64,000 nt of DNA from Hygrophila difformis (taxonomy: Eukaryota; Streptophyta; Magnoliopsida; Lamiales; Acanthaceae), in the NCBI GenBank assembly GCA_030278955.1, contig JAOANR010000002.1, positions 1,612,001-1,676,000 of the forward strand, read 5' to 3'. Positions 48,783-60,349 of this stretch are shown here, one piece after another. The notes under the pieces were generated by a model, which saw only the letters and a program-made list of their open reading frames with translations, made no database searches and was not told the origin of the DNA. Every line of letters starts with the position of its first letter. Position 1 is the first letter of the stretch. The position numbers were made by a program, and so were the translations under genes.

Positions 48783-49046
48783 TACTACCTCTGTCTCAGT
48801 ATATTTGTTACTGATGGTTTTTTTGCACTATTCACTGTCTAACTTTGATTCGAATTTTTATCATAGCTATGTAAGAAAAAACATAGTCAAGTGAGATCTT
48901 GTTAGATTCGTCTAATCTTATAGTTTTAGACAATTAAATTTTTATAACTTTTCATTGTACACTATTTAAGTTATTAACCGTTAAAAATGTGCATCGATAT
49001 ATGCACTGGGTGGGTCTGTAACAAAAATAGTGAGACGAAGGAAGTA
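48783..49046. mobile_element. Stowaway-type MITE, orientation B, in an intron
   Basis: Ends TACTACCTCTGTCTCA and TGAGACGAAGGAAGTA. It lies in the intron between the last trypsin-like exon and the PDZ exon of the protease relic, and is inverted relative to the copy at 43581-43844. Confidence 0.92.
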
Positions 49047-50721
49047 TTATTTTCCGAAGCAAAACTACCACCCATAATCACAAAACCTAGCCCTGGGCAG
49101 AATAATACAAAAAATAGTTTCATTAACATCCGAAATCTAGAGCTTCATATGTCATCACACAATGAAAGCAGAAACTGGTGAGAAAATAATATAAATAAGC
49201 TTTGACGGAATAACAATAGTAATATAGAGTTTATAAATGAATAATATATCTCACATTATCTACAAGGATGTCTTTTCTGGTAGCTGGAATGTATATATTT
49301 CTTTCCTCCAGAAGTTAAATATTTGTGTCATTTATATCATGCATTTTTAATCCAAGCTAAAGACGATAATCTTTCCTGCATCATCAAATCAGATCATCAC
49401 ATTTTTTTGAATTTCACTTGCTTCAATTGTTGGGATTTTAATGAGATGATTAGAAAAGTATACCCATTTGTCTTGAAGTGATCTAATATCTCTGACAAAG
49501 AATCAATTAGGACAACAAAATTTATCCTTTCAGCATCCTTTAGTTTAATTAAAATGACGCCTATTATTAATCCATCAACATTCACCAGTGGTCCACCATA
49601 AAATTCCTAAACCATAAAAAATGATGAAGTTAATATGTTATAAATTCAGCTTGGTAATAAACAATAAGTTTGTAAGCATTCACAAATCCATCATAAAATT
49701 ATTTTCTATTACAACCTATATATTTCACAAGGAGAAAAATACTTAACCAAAACAAATAAAAAGTGATGAGATTTATAGAACAAAAATTATTTCAAGACAC
49801 ATGTCAAAGCTGAGAAAACTGCCTTAGTGATTGCACAGTCACTCTGGCAAAAATCCCTATGCATGCCTTCAACTTTTACAATGCACACAGCTATATACAA
49901 AAGGGAAGGAGCACAATAGGTATCAGAGCAGAAACAATATGTAATAAACTGGAATCTCAACATTTTACATATAAAACAGTTGGCAAAGGGAATTACCTTA
50001 CAATACTCGCTGTAACAGAATACTGATTCGGTGGATACCAAAACTGGCCAATAGCCATCACGCGATCCCCAGGACGAAGTCTACCTGAAGTTCCAAGATT
50101 CACCGTAAGAATATGACTTTTTGAATTGTTATTCACAATTGCTATATGAGAATGTGAATCAGCAAATAACACTGTACCCTCAAATGGTTGACCATCTTGT
50201 AAGGTCACTACAACCTATACAATGATCATTTGGGTGTTATACACAATGTTAAATGCAAATTTATGCCACATCTGATTATGACCTTATTGAAGACATTAGT
50301 GTAAGTTACAAACAAGACTAAATAATAAATTTCGCATGAAAGAGTGTAACCTATATAGACATATATCATCACACATTCATTTTCATATGTTGCGTATCCC
50401 AACAATCTTTATTGTTGAAACTAGAAAGCACATTATTTTTTGGAGAAAGAGTATATGGTAATCCATGTTTGGAAAAAATAAATTGCTCCTATGACTAATC
50501 GAATCAACACATATGTTTTCTATCATAGATATTACATTGGTACCGGATGATTTATTCATATCTAAGTGGTGTAAATCGATAAAAATGTTATTGCAAGTTA
50601 AAAATAATTTTACATTTGCCTTGAAATAGCTCAGCCAAACCTTTCCATCAGATGAAGAAATTAAATCATTTGTCAATATAGTCCCATCATCATTTATAAT
50701 AGTTCCAGAACACCCACCTAG

Positions 50722-51086
50722 ACTTGGCCGGTTGAACCGGACCGGCAGTTCCGGTTCAAACCATCGATCCTCCGGTTGGGTATAACCTCCAACTGAAACT
50801 GGCAACCAGCTACGCTGACCGGTTCGGTTCCGGTTGAAATCGGAATGGTTCGGCGGTTGGCCGTTCAACCGGGAAATTTTTTAAATTTTTTTATTATCTA
50901 AAAAAACATATTTAATTTGTAAAAAAATTATAAATTAAAAGATAAACTAATTAATTATAATGTATTGAGAATTTGAAGTTAAAAAATTTGAATTTTGAAA
51001 ATTTTTAAACTTAAAAAATATAAACTCTAAAATGAAAAATAAAAATATTTGGATCCACAAAGTAGTTAAAATATATAATTCACCCC
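50722..51086. repeat. CCGGTT-rich repeat inserted in a protease exon
   Basis: GGCCGGTTGAACCGGACC, CCGGTTCAAACC, CCGGTTCGGTTCCGG and CCGTTCAACCGG recur within 50725-50875, followed by an AT-rich part. Gene-like sequence resumes on both sides, and the acceptor near 51087 is followed at once by GGG TGA in the expected frame. The repeat thus splits the exon that should carry the segment before the catalytic His. Confidence 0.6.
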
Positions 51087-51684
51087 TGCAAAATGATAAA
51101 ATCACAGCAGACTACGGCCTAATTTTACCGACACATCGACAACAACAGGAGCGATCTTAGCGGCTGCATTAGCAAGGGAACAATAACCAAGACCGTTGCA
51201 AAAGTGTTTCGGGGCATCGACCCCATTTAGTGAAGCTCCTTTCCTAAATCGAGATTTGGCAGAGCATCTATTCTAGCATTATTAAAAGGCGATTAAACAC
51301 CTGCAATATAATGATACCTTTGATCAGTCAAAGATCGAGGCATTCAATCATCCTCATAAATAACACGTAAATAACTTCAAGGTTTCGAAATGATTGCAGT
51401 GTATAAACAATTCAAAGCAACATTACAAGTGATTGTGTAGAAAACTATCCCTGTTGCAGCTGTAGCCAAGGCCACAGCACGTATAAGAGACCATTTATTT
51501 CGAAACATCTTCTTGGATTCTGTTTGTTGAATTAGGAAGCCATTGTATCAAAAGGGAAAGATGAAGCAGACAATTATAATTTTTGTGTATTCACTTAGCA
51601 GTAAGACTCATATTACACAAGAGAAGAGTGAAACACGACTTAAATACAGATAGAATAGACTGGACTAAAAAACAAGGGCTCACG

Positions 51685-52256
51685 TCTTACCTGAGCAGAT
51701 ATGAATATCAAAAAAAGCAGTAAAACAATCTAAAGAACACTAATATACATCCATGATCCACAAAAACAACCAAACTGAAAAAACAGAAAACCTCATCGAT
51801 AACTATCCCTAAAGCAAACAACAACATTGCGTTCTACTCAAGTCTTACCTGAGTAGATATGAATATCAAAAGAAGCAGTAAAACAATCTAAAGAACACTA
51901 ATATACATCCATGATCAACAAAAACAACCAAACCGAAAAAACAGAGAACCTCATCGATAATTATCCCTAAAGCAAACAACAACATTATGTTCTACTCAAG
52001 TCTTACTTGAGCAGATATGAAAATCAAAATCATAAGAAGCAGTAAAAGAATCTAAAGAACACTAATATACATCCATGATCCACAAAACAAACAAACCGAA
52101 AAAACAAAGAACCTAATCGATAACTATCCATAAAGCAAACAGCAACATTGCGTTCCTCAAGTCCTACCTGAGCAGATATGAATATCAAAAGAAGCAGTAA
52201 ACAATCTAAAGAACATTAATATACATCCATGATCCACAAAAATAACCAAACAGAAG

Positions 52257-52308
<52 letters not shown>

Positions 52309-52385
52309 TAATCGATAATTATCCGAAAAACAAAAAGCAACATTGCAAAAATTTTGTTAGTGGATCTACTGAAGCCTTACCTGAG
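51685..52385 (-). repeat. Tandem ~158-bp repeats each with a splice-donor motif
   Basis: The + strand motif TCTTACCTGAG (minus strand CTCAG/GTAAGA) starts at 51685, 51843, 52001 (one change), 52162 (one change) and, as CCTTACCTGAG, at 52375. Units share AGAACACTAATATACATCC, CATGATCCACAAAA and CGATAA(C/T)TATCC. The last unit is stretched by a (GA)n microsatellite at 52263-52306. The unit at 52375 coincides with the likely first donor of the protease gene. Confidence 0.85.
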
Positions 52386-52440
52386 AGGCTGAAGAAGAGG
52401 AAGCCGCAAGGCAGAGACAGAGTGCAGCGAGAGGAAGTTT

Positions 52441-53828
52441 GTTATTGGTGACAATGCATGCGAGTGGGTTTGTTAGCGGTTTCTAAATGGGAGTGAGTCT
52501 TCTTTCTTTCTGTGCGTAAAAAATTTTGTCCTTGCCCGTCGTACTTAAGGGCTTTAATGTCTTTTGTACTGAAGTTTTTTTTTGTACACTTGTGCTAAAG
52601 TTCTATAGTTGTAACTTGTACCCAAAACCAGATTTTAAAAAGAAATTTTGAGGGCCTGAGTTCTCTTGACGACGTCAACCGAGTGTGAAAAAACCCGAGT
52701 CGTATACAATTCTCATAAAAAAAAAGTATATGAATTATACTACAAGAGGTGTGTCACTCGAAATAATTATTCTCCTGAGTTGTTGATTTTGTGTCATGAT
52801 ACCACATTTAATTTATTATTTTTACTTCATGCCTTTGGATAACTAAATATCATGGTCTGGAGGATGCTTGGTTCAGCACATAAAAAGATCCGACCATTTT
52901 CAACATCTCCAATAATTACTAATTTCAGAAAAACATGTTTCCAAAATTTTGTTTTATATCATGTTATAATATTTTGTCTTGTTTTATCTTAAATTAGTCC
53001 AATTAATGCATACAATAAATGTAATCAATGTAATGAATGAAAAAAGGATAATTTTGGCTTAATTGGTTCATGAATATGGCTCAACCAAATCAAAACATGG
53101 TTTGACCGCAGGTCAGTTGGATTGGACCAAACGAGCCATGGAGTGTAGTCTAGCTGAGTAGCACATGGAACGGGAAACCAAATTCCAGTTCAGTGTTGTA
53201 GACCCATGAAACCTCAAACAATTCTTAGCGTTGGCAGGCAAACTCAAACATTCTTATCGTTTGATACTAATTAAGATTATTAATCTAAACAAATAATTAA
53301 TAAGGTAACTAACTAACGGTAGCTACAACAGCAAAGATGCGAATCGGGATGAGGTGGGCCGCGCCTGAAAATGGAGATCCGAGGTGACAACAGTGGTGCC
53401 GATCTGGCGACATGGGTACAAGCAAACCGAATTCGAGCTGGGGACGCAAAAGGGGTGCGACTGTGAGCAAGTTCCAAAAGGCGACAAGAGCAGTGCAAGT
53501 TGACGGAGAGAGATCTGAATAGGAAAGGTGTTGGTTCGAGCTGGGCGAGGTCGGATCCAAGATGAGGGCGACATAGGAAGTTCGAGCTGGCGGAGGGGTA
53601 CGTCGTACCCCTTGTTGTGACTCGTATCTGGAATGAGGTGAGTTCAAAATTGGAAGACGGTGGGGCAGCAGTTGGCATTATAATGGAGGTCGCTGGAGGA
53701 GATATAATGGCCGATGGAAATGATGGCCGTCGGGATTGCGGCAAGAGATTGGTGGTGACTGTTGCATCACCAGTAACTGTTGCCATGGGTTTCTCCGGAG
53801 GGACAATGACAATGAAAGGAGTCGCTGC
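52441..53828. other. Spacer, GC-rich at its right end
   Basis: 52441-53290 is AT-rich and featureless apart from a likely promoter area for the protease relic. 53300-53828 is GC-richer with overlapping open frames on both strands (Pro/Ser-rich on the minus strand, Gly/Val-rich on the plus). I see no conserved domain and do not call a gene. Confidence 0.5.
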
Positions 53829-56800
53829 CAGTGGCGAATCCACCATTGGTCAAGGTGGGTAGTTGACCAAAAAAAAATTATTTAATTTTTTTAATTTTTA
53901 TTAGTAACTCAGTTTTGATGCCAGCCCATATACACTTGTTTATTCAGCCCACTATACTATTTTTTTTGTTTCTTGTTATTCCCTAATCCAGCCTCTCCCT
54001 TCCCCCTTCCCTCTCGGCATCTCCTGTTTCCAATCTCCATCTCGCTCGGCCTCTCCCGTTTCCAATCTCCATCTCATAGCATCATCGTTACTCTCTCGTC
54101 ATCACTGTCGTCTTGCTACTTAATCTTTTGCGAGGAATATGTTGCTCTTGCGCGCCATTTGTAAGTTTCTTTCTTTTTTATTTCTTTATTTTTGCCCTAC
54201 AAATAAAAAGTTTATTCTAATTTACCTAAACTTGTTAGCTTTCATTTAATTATCAAGTGATTGAAAACAAGTGTAGAAGATCTTATTTCATAAGAATGTG
54301 AAGATATTTGCTAATTTTGAGATATGTATAAATTTATTTGACTAATTTCTCTTTGCAAATTTATTTTGATAGTGTTGGTCTATCCATTTATAATGTTTGT
54401 CTCAGTTTCTTCACTTGATTGGGATTGCTAAGATTAGGAATACAAAAACTCGTTTTCCATGACAGAGAATCTTTTTGCCTAAAATGTATTGTTTTTAAAA
54501 AATTCAGTGTTTGTGTTATCTATCTATGTCTGTATGGTCATATATGAAACCAATACATACATGATGGATGAGGTTGATTTTTTGGATTAAAAATTGGATT
54601 ATTGTGCGTTCTTGGAGAAGTGGTAGTTGGATGGGAAAAGAGGAATCACAAAGTAGTCACTGTGATCCTCACTATTGAACTTGATTTTTCTTTGTTGTTA
54701 GGCTTCCATTATTGAAACTTCTTTCTTATTCACATTATTGAAATCATTTAAGGATGAAGATAATTAATCAAAGCGACATTTCATCTTTTTTTCTCAAATA
54801 AACTTTAAAAAGATGTTGAGGCGACTACTGCAATTCCATCTCCATCTCAAGTGAGTCCTCGAAATTCCTCTTTTGCAAACAATGTTCTATCCCATGAAGA
54901 AGATAAGAAACTCAAGATGACCCCAAACAAAACATTGAAGTCAATTCAGTTCCTAGGGATTAATCATCTAGTAGTCGGTTGAATGAATATGATATTTTTA
55001 GTCTTCCACATGATCCAAAAAAAGAAGAAGAAATATAAGCGATTTCATATGGATCACAGGGATATAGTTAGGAGGGAATATATTCAGAAGCAACTTTGTC
55101 AGCCTAAGAATCATGAGTTTCCCAAAACACTTTTTTTTTTCTTTTTGGAAATAATTGTTGTTTTCTTCCCAAGTAGTTTGAGTAATATAAGTCTTGGCTT
55201 GAGTATAGTGTTGAAAAATATGCTGCTTTTTGCTTTGTGTGCTATTTATTCAAAGATGAAAACTCGGTTGGTGGGGATGCTTTTGTTGGTTCGGGTTTCA
55301 GAGCTTGGACTAGGATTGAGACATTTGATAAACATGTCGGTGGGCATATGAGTGCTCACAATCAGGCATTGGGAAGATTGAATGATTTCAAGAATCAAAA
55401 GTCTTTAATTTTGTCAAGTTTCTCTAAACAATCGGAGCAATCAACAAGTTCTTATCGTTTGTAACTAGAAGCATCAATTGAATGCTTGAAATGGCTTTTG
55501 CTTCAAGGGCTGGCTTTCCGTGGTCATGATGAGAGTGAAAATCATTGAACAAGGGTAATTATCTTGAACTTTTGCAACTACTTTCGGTGCATAACTCTGG
55601 TTATAAGAAAGTAGTTTTAAAGAGTGCTCGTGGAAATTATCAATTGATTGCTCCTATAATTCAAAAGGACATAATCAATGCGTGTGTAAATGAGACAATG
55701 AAAGCAATTATTGAAGAACTTGATGGTGGATTTTTTGCCATTCTTGTTGATGAGTCTGCAAATAGATCTGATAAAAACCAAATGGCACTTTGTTTGAGAT
55801 ATGTTAATTTAAAAATAAAAAAAAAAAGAGAGAGAGAGAGAGAAGTGCAAGAGAGGTTTCTTGGTATTGTCCATGTGGGTAATACAACTTCTTTGACTTT
55901 AAAGCTTGCAATTGAGACATTACTTATGGAACATTGTTTAAGTCTCTCTAGCGTTCGAGGTCAAGGTTATGATGGTGCCAGCAACATGCGGGGCACAATT
56001 AATGGTCTTCAATCTTTAATTTTAAGTGAGTTGCCAAGTCCTATTATGTTCATTGCTTTGGCCATCAACTTCAATTGACACTTAGTGTTGTTGGTCAAAA
56101 GAATAAAGATTTTTAGTTGGTTCTTTAGTAAGGTTCTCAGACCTTTGTTGAATTTTGTGAGCGGTTCACCTAAAAGGAATTAATTCCTTCTAGAAAAACA
56201 AGCTGCGATTGTTGTGCAAACGCTATCTTTAGGTGAATTGGAATCTGAACTGGTTTGAATCAAGAACTTGGATTAAGTAGGCCGGGAGGTACTCATTGGA
56301 GAACACATTTTAAAACAATTTTAAATGTGATTCATTTGTATCCTACAATTCTTGAGTCACTTGATGCAATTGGGGAAGTTTCTGACATGAATGACAAAAA
56401 TAAAGCTGAGTCACTTACCCATTTAATGATGTGATTTGATTTCATATTTGTGGCACACATGATGTTGGCTATATTTGCAATTACGAATGAGCTAAATTTG
56501 GCCTTGCAGAAAAAAGAACAAGACGTTGTAAATGCGATGTCTATGGTTGATGTAACAAAGAAAAATCTTCAAAATTTGAGGGGCAATAGATGGGATGATC
56601 TCATGGAAAAAGTTACATCATTTATGATCAAATATGAAGTGGATATAGCATATATGGATGCAAAATATGTTGTTTTGGCAAGAAGATGTTATCGTGGAAA
56701 TAAGACCCCACAAGTGACAAATGTCCATCATTTTCAAGTGGAGGTATTTCTCAGTGTAATTGATTTGAAATTGCAAGAGCTTGAAAATCGATTTAGTGAG

Positions 56801-57401
56801 GTAAGTAAGGAATTACTTATTTGTATGTCTTGATTTCATCTATATGATCAATTTTCTTCTTTTGATAAAAAGAAACTGAGAAGACTTGCGGAGTTCTATC
56901 CTAACGAATTTTCAGAAATGGATTTGATGATTTTTAAATATTCTTTGGAAAATTTCATTGTTGACATTCGAACGAGCTTTTCCGTCAAGCTTGTTGAGAC
57001 AAAGAAGCATGAAACACATTCGAAGGTGTATTTGCTTCTGAAGTTGGTATTACTTCTTCCCGTGGCAACGACAACAGTTGAACGAGTTTTTTTAGCAATG
57101 ACTACTGTCAAAAATAAACTATAAAATAGTATGGGAGATCAGCTATTGAATGAATGTTTGGTCACTTTCATAGAACGTGATTTGTTGTTAGTATTGATGG
57201 TATTGTACAACGATACCAAAATATGAGAACATGTCGTGAACAATTATAGTTATTTTGATGCAAGTACTTGATATATCATATTTTGTGTGACTTTGAATTT
57301 AACGCTTTTGTACTTTAACAATTATTATTATTATATTAAAATGATATATATTAGTTATCGAAAACTGACCTATCGAAGCAGATTTTCTGGATCCGCCACT
57401 G
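53829..57401 (+). mobile_element. hAT element (TTF/DUF4371 type), defective
   Basis: Left end CAGTGGCGAATCCA and right end TGGATCCGCCACTG are imperfect terminal inverted repeats typical of plant hAT elements. The 8-bp flanks (GTCGCTGC and ATATATGC) do not match, so an exact target duplication is lost or the ends are recombinant. About 1.1 kb of non-coding leader precedes the coding remains. The truncated copy at 46586-47680 shares the right end. Confidence 0.8.
54960..57123 (+). pseudogene. hAT transposase with TTF zinc finger and DUF4371
   Basis: The TTF-type zinc-finger region lies near 55190-55465 (AAFCFVCYLFKDENSVGGDAF then DKHVGGHMSAHNQA). DUF4371 follows at about 55530-56078 with YKKVVLKSARGNYQLIAPI, then FFAILVDESANRSDKNQ and GQGYDGASNMRG. 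After stops near 56080-56260 the frame returns at 56450-56833 and ends in a hAT dimerisation segment at 57025-57123 (LVLLLPVATTTVERVF). This gene type is often annotated 'zinc finger MYM-type protein 1-like'. Several stops and shifts show it is dead. Confidence 0.82.
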
Positions 57402-57582
57402 ATATATGCTTGAAGATATACTACAACATAAAGCTAGTTAGTGAGTAGAGAGAATACATGGTTATTTAATTTTACACTGTTAGGATTGATGATGCGCGTA
57501 CTATATGATGTAGTTAATTTCCTACAATTATTTATATACTACTATTACTACTGTAATATACTAGTAGAGGATATATTTATAT

Positions 57583-57844
57583 TACTCCATCCGTCCCAGT
57601 AGAAGTGTTTTATTTGATTTTTTGACACTGTTTATTATTCAACTTTGACTCGATATTATTATAAGTATATATTTGAAAAAAATAGTCGAGTTCGGTATTG
57701 TTAGATTCGTCTAATCATATAATTTTAAAATATATATTTTGCATAATGTTTAGTTCTATATATTTTGAGATATTAACGATAAAAAAGTGTATTAGATTGT
57801 GTGTAGAAATGAAATATAATATTTTAAGTGGAACGAAGGGACTA
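57583..57844. mobile_element. Stowaway-type MITE
   Basis: Ends TACTCCATCCGTCCCA and GGAACGAAGGGACTA. The interior is close to the MITE at 34472-34727 (AAAATAGTCGAGTT, TTAGATTGTGTGTAGAAATG). 57845-58187 is AT-rich spacer and 58188-58232 a (TATATC)n microsatellite. Confidence 0.9.
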
Positions 57845-58289
57845 TTATTTACTAATCGGATAGCTTTATTACTTCAGTTTAACCATTTAATTAATTAATA
57901 TAAATGGATCAAATCTAGCTAGTAACACTGAACGGAAAGGCCATGTTCGAAAAAAAAAAACTAAACAGGAAAGGTTAGTTCAAAAGTTATTCCTTAGCAT
58001 GTGGCGTGTGTTCAATTAAAAATTTCGAATACGGTGCATGTGTTTGGGAAAATATTTTCGAATATATCTGTACATTTAATAAATAATTATTTGTGTGTCT
58101 TTAGTAAAATGTTTTTGTGTAGGGTAGTGAATGTTGTTTATTTTGAATAAATAATTATAAAGGTATAATAGTAAATGACTATGGTATCTATATCTATATC
58201 TATATCTATATCTATATATCTATATATATTATATATTATATTATATATATATAAACAATATAGTCTACATAAAACCTTATTAAGAGAAT

Positions 58290-59849
58290 ATGCCGGAGGG
58301 ATTTGTAGCTGCCGGAGAAGGAAGTAGTCGTAGGGTAGAGGGAGATCATGGGCGGCAGGATCAGAGGAGGTCGGATGGCAGGGACGTAGGAGGAAGGGGT
58401 TTTATCAATCGTAGAAAGCTGGTTGGAGTCTATGTTGGGAATATTCCTATTGAAGTTAATAACAACCAGTTATTCAAGGATATTGATAAGGTGGCACAGG
58501 TCCGGGATTGGTTTTTCCCCGCGAGGAGTTGGCTGGAGAAGGGTTTTAAATTCGGATTCTTTAGGTTTCGATTTAGAAAGGAAGCGGAAGCTGTGATAAA
58601 ATCAATGAACGGGAGAGTGATGATGGGGAGAAAGCTGTGGTTTAGATGGGCTATTCCTAGTAAATCGGTTGCTGGGGAGGGGGATGTAAGTGGAAGTTAC
58701 TGGAGTAATGCTGCCAGAAGTAAGATTTGGAATAATGTCAAGGGGAGTGATCGTAAGGAGGGTGTTTTCAATAATGCATGGAGGGATGAACGCTCATATG
58801 CGGAAGTAACGAATGGAGGTGGAAATCAGGGTGCTATGGAGAGGGAAAGGCGGGCTGTGGGCATGGTTAAACTGGATATTGTGAACAGAGATCTAGAGTG
58901 GCTACAGAGATCGGTAGTGGTGAATTTATGTAAACTTGATGTATTAGTTGATTTTCAAGAGTGGCTCTATAGGGAGTATCAAGACTGTGAGGATGTCAAA
59001 TATGGAGGCGGGCATACAGTGTTGGTGGTACTAAGATCTAATGCATCCAGAGACAGATTTCTCATGGACAAAAGAGATCACAGATTTATAGGATGGAAAA
59101 GAAGATGGGTTGCCGGCTTTGTTGTTAGGAAACAACTGATGTGGATAGATGTTTTTGGATTACCATTCATGGTGTGGAGTGAGGAAAATTTCCAGAAATT
59201 AGTTAAGGGATGGGGAAGTGTAATTGCAATTGATAAAGAAACGATGGAAAGGAAGAGGCTTGACCGAGCTAGGTTATTGGTTGCTTTGAATGACGGATAC
59301 ACCATTCCACCGATGATCAGGATTAAGGTAGGGGATTTAATCACAGCTGTTCGGATCGCGGTGATCGGTTGCAAATCAGTGGTGGAGGCGGATGATTCCT
59401 GGGAATTCAGGGAGGTGGGGGACGGGAGAAGGCAGCCGGAGGAGGTGGTGGAGGGGGTCTCATCGGAATTGCAGGTAATCGGAAGGTCCAGGACTGTTGG
59501 GCATGGGGAAGTGGAAAGTTCGCTGGAGGGAGTGCATGGGGATGACAACTGCATGATGATGGCGGCGGAAAGGAATGAAACTATCAAGGTGGCTTGCCAG
59601 AATAATACACATGTCGAGGAGAGGAGTTTGGAGGGTGGCCAAATTGATTTTGAATTGCTAGGGAAGCAAAAGGAAATTGGACCTAATTTAAATGGGCGGG
59701 CTGAAGAGGATAGGTCAGGAGAAGAAAGACAGTATGGGAAGGTGGGATTTGGGCTGTTCAAATCAGGTGGAGGGGAAGTAGAAGTAATGAATGTTAGTAT
59801 GGACCGGGCCATAACAGCAGTTGGGCCTATGGCTACTAAAGAGTTTGGA
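58290..59849 (+). CDS. LINE (L1-type) ORF1 with RRM and DUF4283, cut by gap
   Basis: ATG at 58290 opens 520 residues that run uninterrupted into the N gap. Residues about 45-125 form an RNA-recognition motif with LVGVYVGNIP (RNP2) and FKFGFFRFRF (RNP1). Residues about 195-370 resemble the DUF4283 part of plant LINE ORF1 proteins (SVVVNLCKLDVLVDFQEW, WKRRWVAGFV, WIDVFGLPFMVWSEENFQK). A Glu/Gly-rich linker follows. ORF1 proteins bind LINE RNA. The endonuclease and RT ORF2 are not visible, either in the gap or absent. There is no stop in the visible part, so it may be a relatively young copy. Confidence 0.8.
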
Positions 59850-60349
59850 NNNNNNNNNNNNNNNNNNNNNNNNNNNNNNNNNNNNNNNNNNNNNNNNNNN
59901 NNNNNNNNNNNNNNNNNNNNNNNNNNNNNNNNNNNNNNNNNNNNNNNNNNNNNNNNNNNNNNNNNNNNNNNNNNNNNNNNNNNNNNNNNNNNNNNNNNNN
60001 NNNNNNNNNNNNNNNNNNNNNNNNNNNNNNNNNNNNNNNNNNNNNNNNNNNNNNNNNNNNNNNNNNNNNNNNNNNNNNNNNNNNNNNNNNNNNNNNNNNN
60101 NNNNNNNNNNNNNNNNNNNNNNNNNNNNNNNNNNNNNNNNNNNNNNNNNNNNNNNNNNNNNNNNNNNNNNNNNNNNNNNNNNNNNNNNNNNNNNNNNNNN
60201 NNNNNNNNNNNNNNNNNNNNNNNNNNNNNNNNNNNNNNNNNNNNNNNNNNNNNNNNNNNNNNNNNNNNNNNNNNNNNNNNNNNNNNNNNNNNNNNNNNNN
60301 NNNNNNNNNNNNNNNNNNNNNNNNNNNNNNNNNNNNNNNNNNNNNNNNN
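59850..60349. other. Scaffold gap of 500 N
   Basis: Exactly 500 N, a conventional fixed-size gap. The LINE 3' part and the left end of the following LTR are lost or of unknown length here. Confidence 1.

Larger units (their letters stand above)
48428..52440 (-). pseudogene. DEG14/HtrA-type serine protease gene, catalytically dead
   Basis: Exon pieces on the minus strand: non-coding about 52440-52382; start exon from ATG 51508 (MFRNKWSLIRAVALATAATG, a hydrophobic, mitochondrial-type N-terminus); 51272-51129 (YCSLANAAAKIAPVVVDVS); 50720-50620 (CSGTIINDDGTILTND); 50214-49995 (VTLQDGQPFEG, HSHIAIV, LRPGDRVMAIG); about 49900-49828 (MHRDFCQSDCAITK); 49602-49420 (YGGPLVNVDG); PDZ about 48720-48600; last 48526-48428. 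In the DEG14 family these places read TCAHVV, HSDIAIV and GNSGGP. Here the His, Asp and Ser are replaced by Asp, His and Tyr. The PDZ exon shifts frame near 48660-48670. A 360-bp repeat interrupts the exon upstream of 50720. It is either a pseudogene or a non-proteolytic relic. Confidence 0.8.

Noticed and set aside
53309..53862. Open frames on both strands up to 177 codons
   Set aside because: GC-rich low-complexity composition without a motif, and the hAT left end at 53829 cuts the frames on both strands.
59078..59812. 244-codon minus-strand ORF
   Set aside because: It is the exact antisense of the LINE ORF1, which has recognisable RRM and DUF4283 parts.
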